A stretch of 8,870 bases of DNA, from positions 1 to 8,870 of the forward strand of contig JAHZFN010000291.1 in NCBI GenBank assembly GCA_019421315.1, written 5' to 3'. Shown here piece after piece: positions 6,806-8,870 of this stretch (position 1 is the stretch's first letter; each line of letters starts with the position of its first letter). The notes beneath the pieces are model-generated. The model did no database searches. It saw only the letters and a program-made list of their open reading frames with translations, and was not told the DNA's origin. This DNA is from Peptococcaceae bacterium. Lineage in GTDB: Bacteria > Bacillota > Dehalobacteriia > UBA4068 > UBA4997. Made by a program: the position numbers and the translations under genes.

Positions 6806-7375
6806 ATGATTAATTTTTGGAAAAAAATGAACCTGCCCAACAAAATCACCATGGTCAGATTTTTGTTGATTCCCGTTTTTGTGATAATCATTTCTTTGTG
6901 GCACGGCTGGGCGGGAGATTTGGCGGCTTTGCTGGTTTTCATTGTCGCCTCTTTGACGGACGCTCTGGACGGGCATTTGGCAAGGAGCCGCAATTTGGTA
7001 ACGGATTTCGGCAAATTTATGGATCCTTTGGTGGACAAAATGCTGGTTACTTCGGCGTTGATTGCTTTGGTTGCCATGGACAGAGTTTTTGCCTGGATGG
7101 TGATTATTATTTTGGCAAGGGAATTTGCCATAACGGGGCTTCGAACCATTGCGGTGGAAAAAGGCATTGTTTTGGCGGCTTCGCCCCTGGGAAAAATCAA
7201 AACCACAACTCAAATGCTGGCGGTTTGCTTTTTGCTGATTTATACACTGCCCTGCCTGCCCAATCAGGTGTTTTATGTTATAGGTCAGGTTTTGATGTAT
7301 TTGGCGCTGTTCTTCACCGTTTGGTCGGGTGTTGATTACATAATCAAATGCAAGGAAGTTTTTAACGACTGTTAG
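6806..7375 (+). CDS. pgsA: CDP-diacylglycerol--glycerol-3-phosphate 3-phosphatidyltransferase
   Basis: This integral membrane enzyme makes phosphatidylglycerol phosphate from CDP-diacylglycerol and sn-glycerol 3-phosphate, the committed step to phosphatidylglycerol and cardiolipin. The 189-residue product has the full CDP-alcohol phosphotransferase signature DxxDGxxARx8GxxxDxxxD, with D52, D55, G56, A59, R60, G69, D73 and D77 all present. Other PgsA-type motifs are NLPNKIT (9-15), AREF (104-107) and GKIKT (129-133). Several hydrophobic helices cover most of the chain. ATG 6806 is supported by AAAGGAGG (6791-6798) seven bases upstream; an internal ATG at 6827, where some homologues begin, lacks such a site. 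Length is typical. A related phosphatidyltransferase specificity is possible, but the motifs and the rimO/cinA neighbourhood favour PgsA. Confidence 0.93.
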   Translation: MINFWKKMNLPNKITMVRFLLIPVFVIIISLWHGWAGDLAALLVFIVASLTDALDGHLARSRNLVTDFGKFMDPLVDKMLVTSALIALVAMDRVFAWMVIIILAREFAITGLRTIAVEKGIVLAASPLGKIKTTTQMLAVCFLLIYTLPCLPNQVFYVIGQVLMYLALFFTVWSGVDYIIKCKEVFNDC

Positions 7376-7405
7376 CTTTCGGGCAGAAAAATGGGGGCGC
7401 TTGAG

Positions 7406-7903
7406 ATGACGGAGCAAAACGCCGGACAAAATACGGCTTTGGAATTGGTGCAGCTTTTGAAAAGCAAAAAACTGCATATTGCTTTGGCGGAATCCTGCAC
7501 GGGCGGTCTGATTGCCCAAATGCTGACTGCGGTGGCAGGGGCGTCGGAGGTTTTTGAGCTGGGTGTTGTGTCCTATTCGGAACGCATTAAAAGCAAGGTT
7601 ATCAATGTGCAAAAGGCAACCTTGGCAAAATACACTGTTTATTCGGCAGAAACGGCGCAGGAAATGGCGCTGGGTGTTTTGGCTTTGGCAGACGCAGACC
7701 TGGCGGTGGGCGTAACGGGGCTGGCGGGTCCCGGCGGCGGCACGGCGGAAAAGACTGTCGGTTTGGTATATATCGCTGTCGGCAACGCCGAAAATATGCA
7801 GACTAATGAATTTCATTTCAGCGGCAGCCGCAGTGAAATTCGGCAGAAAGCGGCGGCGGCGGCTCTGCGGCTGGCTTGGGAATTTGCCGAGAAGCTGCCG
7901 TAA
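7406..7903 (+). CDS. pncC: CinA C-terminal-domain protein, nicotinamide-nucleotide amidohydrolase type
   Basis: Members of this family (PncC) hydrolyse nicotinamide mononucleotide to nicotinate mononucleotide in NAD salvage in the cytoplasm. The 165-residue product is a stand-alone CinA C-terminal domain with AESCTGG (residues 28-34, including the putative catalytic S30), the GVVSYSERIK segment, and GLAGPGGGTAEKTVGLVY starting near 105. The N-terminal molybdopterin-binding-like domain present in two-domain CinA of many Bacillota is absent, and nothing upstream resembles a detached copy since pgsA ends 30 bases before. The start is uncertain: ATG 7406 has GGGGG (7393-7397) eight bases upstream, while the in-frame ATG 7391 (170 residues) has no good ribosome binding site. 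The tight spacing to pgsA implies co-transcription. Activity is inferred from the family. Confidence 0.9.
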   Translation: MTEQNAGQNTALELVQLLKSKKLHIALAESCTGGLIAQMLTAVAGASEVFELGVVSYSERIKSKVINVQKATLAKYTVYSAETAQEMALGVLALADADLAVGVTGLAGPGGGTAEKTVGLVYIAVGNAENMQTNEFHFSGSRSEIRQKAAAAALRLAWEFAEKLP

Positions 7904-7908
7904 AATTC

Positions 7909-7939
7909 GTTTTGCCGCAAAAAAAGCGGCGGGAAAAAC
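7909..7939 (+). other. Imperfect stem-loop after the cinA/pncC gene
   Basis: GCCGC (7914-7918) pairs with GCGGC (7926-7930) across a loop of seven A. The flanking GTTTT (7909-7913) could pair with AAAAC past a bulge of a few bases. There is no T tract downstream, so termination is doubtful. The rest of the 131-base gap before the lipoprotein is AT-rich and holds several weak -10-like strings (for example TATATT at 7964-7969) without a matching -35, so any promoter for the next gene is unresolved. Confidence 0.3.
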
Positions 7940-8034
7940 TTCTGTATGCGTTATATAGCAGGTTATATTAAAGACAAAAATATCATAAATTTTTAAATAT
8001 ACAAAATAAAAATCATAATATTTAAGGAGAAACC

Positions 8035-8685
8035 ATGAAAAAATATTTGCGTGTTGGCGGCGTTTTTTTGCTGGCGGTGCTTTTGGCGGCTTTTTGCGCC
8101 GCTTGCGGCAATGAAGATACAGGGCTTGATCTTGCTGATTTGCAGACCAAGCAGTATACCAACGAAAGCAACGGCGCCACCGTTACCGTGCCCATTGACT
8201 GGGAGGTTGCAAGCGAAGCTGAAAACTGCACCGTTTTTGAAAACGGCGACGGTACCATTAGCTTTGTGCTGAAGTGGGAGCTTGGCGGCATGAGTTATTT
8301 TTCCAAGCAGGAGCTGGCGGGCTTGGCGGCGGACATCGGCAAGGCGACACTGCAAGATGCCGAAGTTTATCAATCTCTGGAATTGACAAAATTTGACGCC
8401 GCAGTCAAGGCGGTTTGCACGGGAACTGCGGAAAACGGCGTGACTGCTGTCTGCGACACCGCCATAATTCAGTATTTTCACGATGTGCGCTATTACCTGA
8501 CTGCTGTAACGGATGCAGGAACCTACGCCGAATATGAAAAAGTGTTCACGCAGATTGCCAACAGCTTCACCTGTGCTTTGACAGAGGATGAGGTTTACGA
8601 AAAAATGAACGAACAGACGGCGGCAATTCTGGAAGAAGAAATGCAGCAGGAGCAAAACACCGAGGAGAATTTCGAGCAAGAATAA
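8035..8685 (+). CDS. Putative lipoprotein of unknown function
   Basis: I do not recognise a named family. The 216-residue product begins with MKKY, a hydrophobic stretch (about 8-20) and a lipobox-like CAAC, with the lipidated cysteine most likely C24. The -3 position is Cys instead of the usual Leu/Val/Ile, so the motif is slightly atypical. The mature part (about 40-182) reads like one globular domain: a TVPIDW strand near 51-56, then alternating strands and a final helix ending IANSF (174-178). This loosely recalls the PsbP/DcrB-like fold found in small bacterial lipoproteins, an impression rather than a match. Four cysteines (C65, C128, C140, C180) could form disulfides outside the cytoplasm. 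The last 30 or so residues are a Glu/Gln-rich tail. AAGGAG (8024-8029) five bases before ATG supports the start. It occupies the position where recA often follows cinA. Confidence 0.75.
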   Translation: MKKYLRVGGVFLLAVLLAAFCAACGNEDTGLDLADLQTKQYTNESNGATVTVPIDWEVASEAENCTVFENGDGTISFVLKWELGGMSYFSKQELAGLAADIGKATLQDAEVYQSLELTKFDAAVKAVCTGTAENGVTAVCDTAIIQYFHDVRYYLTAVTDAGTYAEYEKVFTQIANSFTCALTEDEVYEKMNEQTAAILEEEMQQEQNTEENFEQE

Positions 8686-8688
8686 AGT

Positions 8689-8716
8689 AGATATAATTTA
8701 TAAGATATAATTTATA
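8689..8716 (+). repeat. Perfect 14-bp tandem duplication containing two TATAAT boxes
   Basis: AGATATAATTTATA occurs twice without a break (8689-8702, 8703-8716), starting three bases after the lipoprotein stop. A decayed third copy may follow. Each copy holds a perfect TATAAT (8692-8697 and 8706-8711), but neither has a recognisable -35 box at normal spacing, so promoter function for the next gene is only possible, not supported. Confidence 0.85.
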
Positions 8717-8747
8717 TAAGAAAATTTTAGAAAAGCGGGGAAAACTG

Positions 8748-8870
8748 ATGGAAAACCACGGCAAAAAAATGGTTGCGCCCATTATCATAACGGTTTTGAT
8801 AAGTCTTTATGTATTGGCGGAAACGGCGGCTTTGCTGTATTTCAAGCCGCCTTGGTTCGTGGATTTGGTG
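8748..8870 (+). CDS. Small membrane protein, N-terminal part (3' end outside window)
   Basis: An open frame of 41 codons runs from ATG to the window end without a stop. It has a short basic N-terminus (MENHGKKMV), a hydrophobic helix of about 21-24 residues starting at APIIITVLIS, and then an aromatic, proline-containing segment (YFKPPWF). GCGGGG (8735-8740) seven bases upstream is an acceptable though not strong ribosome binding site; an internal ATG at 8769 has none. Composition and codon use resemble the preceding genes. Its function is unknown. The 62-base gap suggests it is transcribed together with the lipoprotein gene or from an AT-rich promoter in the gap. Confidence 0.6.
   Translation, partial: MENHGKKMVAPIIITVLISLYVLAETAALLYFKPPWFVDLV

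Noticed and set aside
6746..7816. Long minus-strand open frame (356 codons) opposite pgsA and the cinA-type gene
   Set aside because: It lies wholly antisense to two clear genes; its product is Gln/Asn/His/Arg-rich with no domain pattern, as expected for the complement of biased coding sequence.
7809..7840. Inverted repeat AATTTCA/TGAAATT with an inner GCGG/CCGC within the cinA-type gene
   Set aside because: It lies in protein-coding sequence under amino-acid constraint, far from gene ends; most likely coincidental.
7850..7863. GCG triplet run near the end of the cinA-type gene
   Set aside because: Only about four repeats, explained by an Ala-rich helix; similar GCGGCGG strings recur in ordinary coding sequence throughout the window.

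Overview
The window reads as a stretch of bacterial chromosome, with every supported gene on the + strand. It carries conserved housekeeping genes in the order glyS (3' part), ftsK/spoIIIE, rodZ, rimO, pgsA, a short cinA/pncC, a lipoprotein gene, and the start of a small membrane protein gene. The separate glycyl-tRNA synthetase beta subunit and the FtsK-RodZ-RimO-PgsA-CinA order point to Bacillota. I lean towards Negativicutes or a related anaerobic lineage, but that placement is inference from gene order and cannot be settled here. Coding regions are of moderate GC and the gaps between genes are very AT-rich.

Layout. Positions 1-1442 hold the C-terminal two thirds of GlyS, closed by a strong intrinsic terminator (1466-1502). 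A near-consensus sigma-A-type promoter (1538-1566) then starts what looks like one long unit: ftsK (1641-4385), rodZ with a TTG start (4482-5318), rimO (5380-6720), pgsA (6806-7375) and the CinA C-terminal-domain gene (7406-7903). No convincing terminator is visible between them. After a 131-base AT-rich gap come a putative lipoprotein (8035-8685) and the first 41 codons of a one-helix membrane protein (8748 to the window end). No gap reaches 300 bases.

How the genes fit together. The group joins cell-division and envelope functions (FtsK DNA translocase, the RodZ morphogenesis protein, PgsA for phosphatidylglycerol synthesis) with translation (GlyS, and RimO which modifies ribosomal protein S12) and NAD salvage (PncC-type amidase). 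In many Bacillota recA follows cinA; here it does not, and a lipoprotein of unknown function takes that place.

I found no mobile element, CRISPR array, defence locus, tRNA, rRNA or riboswitch, and no clear undescribed system. The points most worth a second look are small. A dnaX-like A-AAA-AAG heptamer sits in frame in rodZ exactly between its DNA-binding-like domain and its membrane helix. Perfect short AT-rich tandem duplications sit at or just after stop codons and inside the FtsK linker. Stem-loops stand just before the ribosome binding sites of rodZ and rimO. The usual cinA-recA order is broken.
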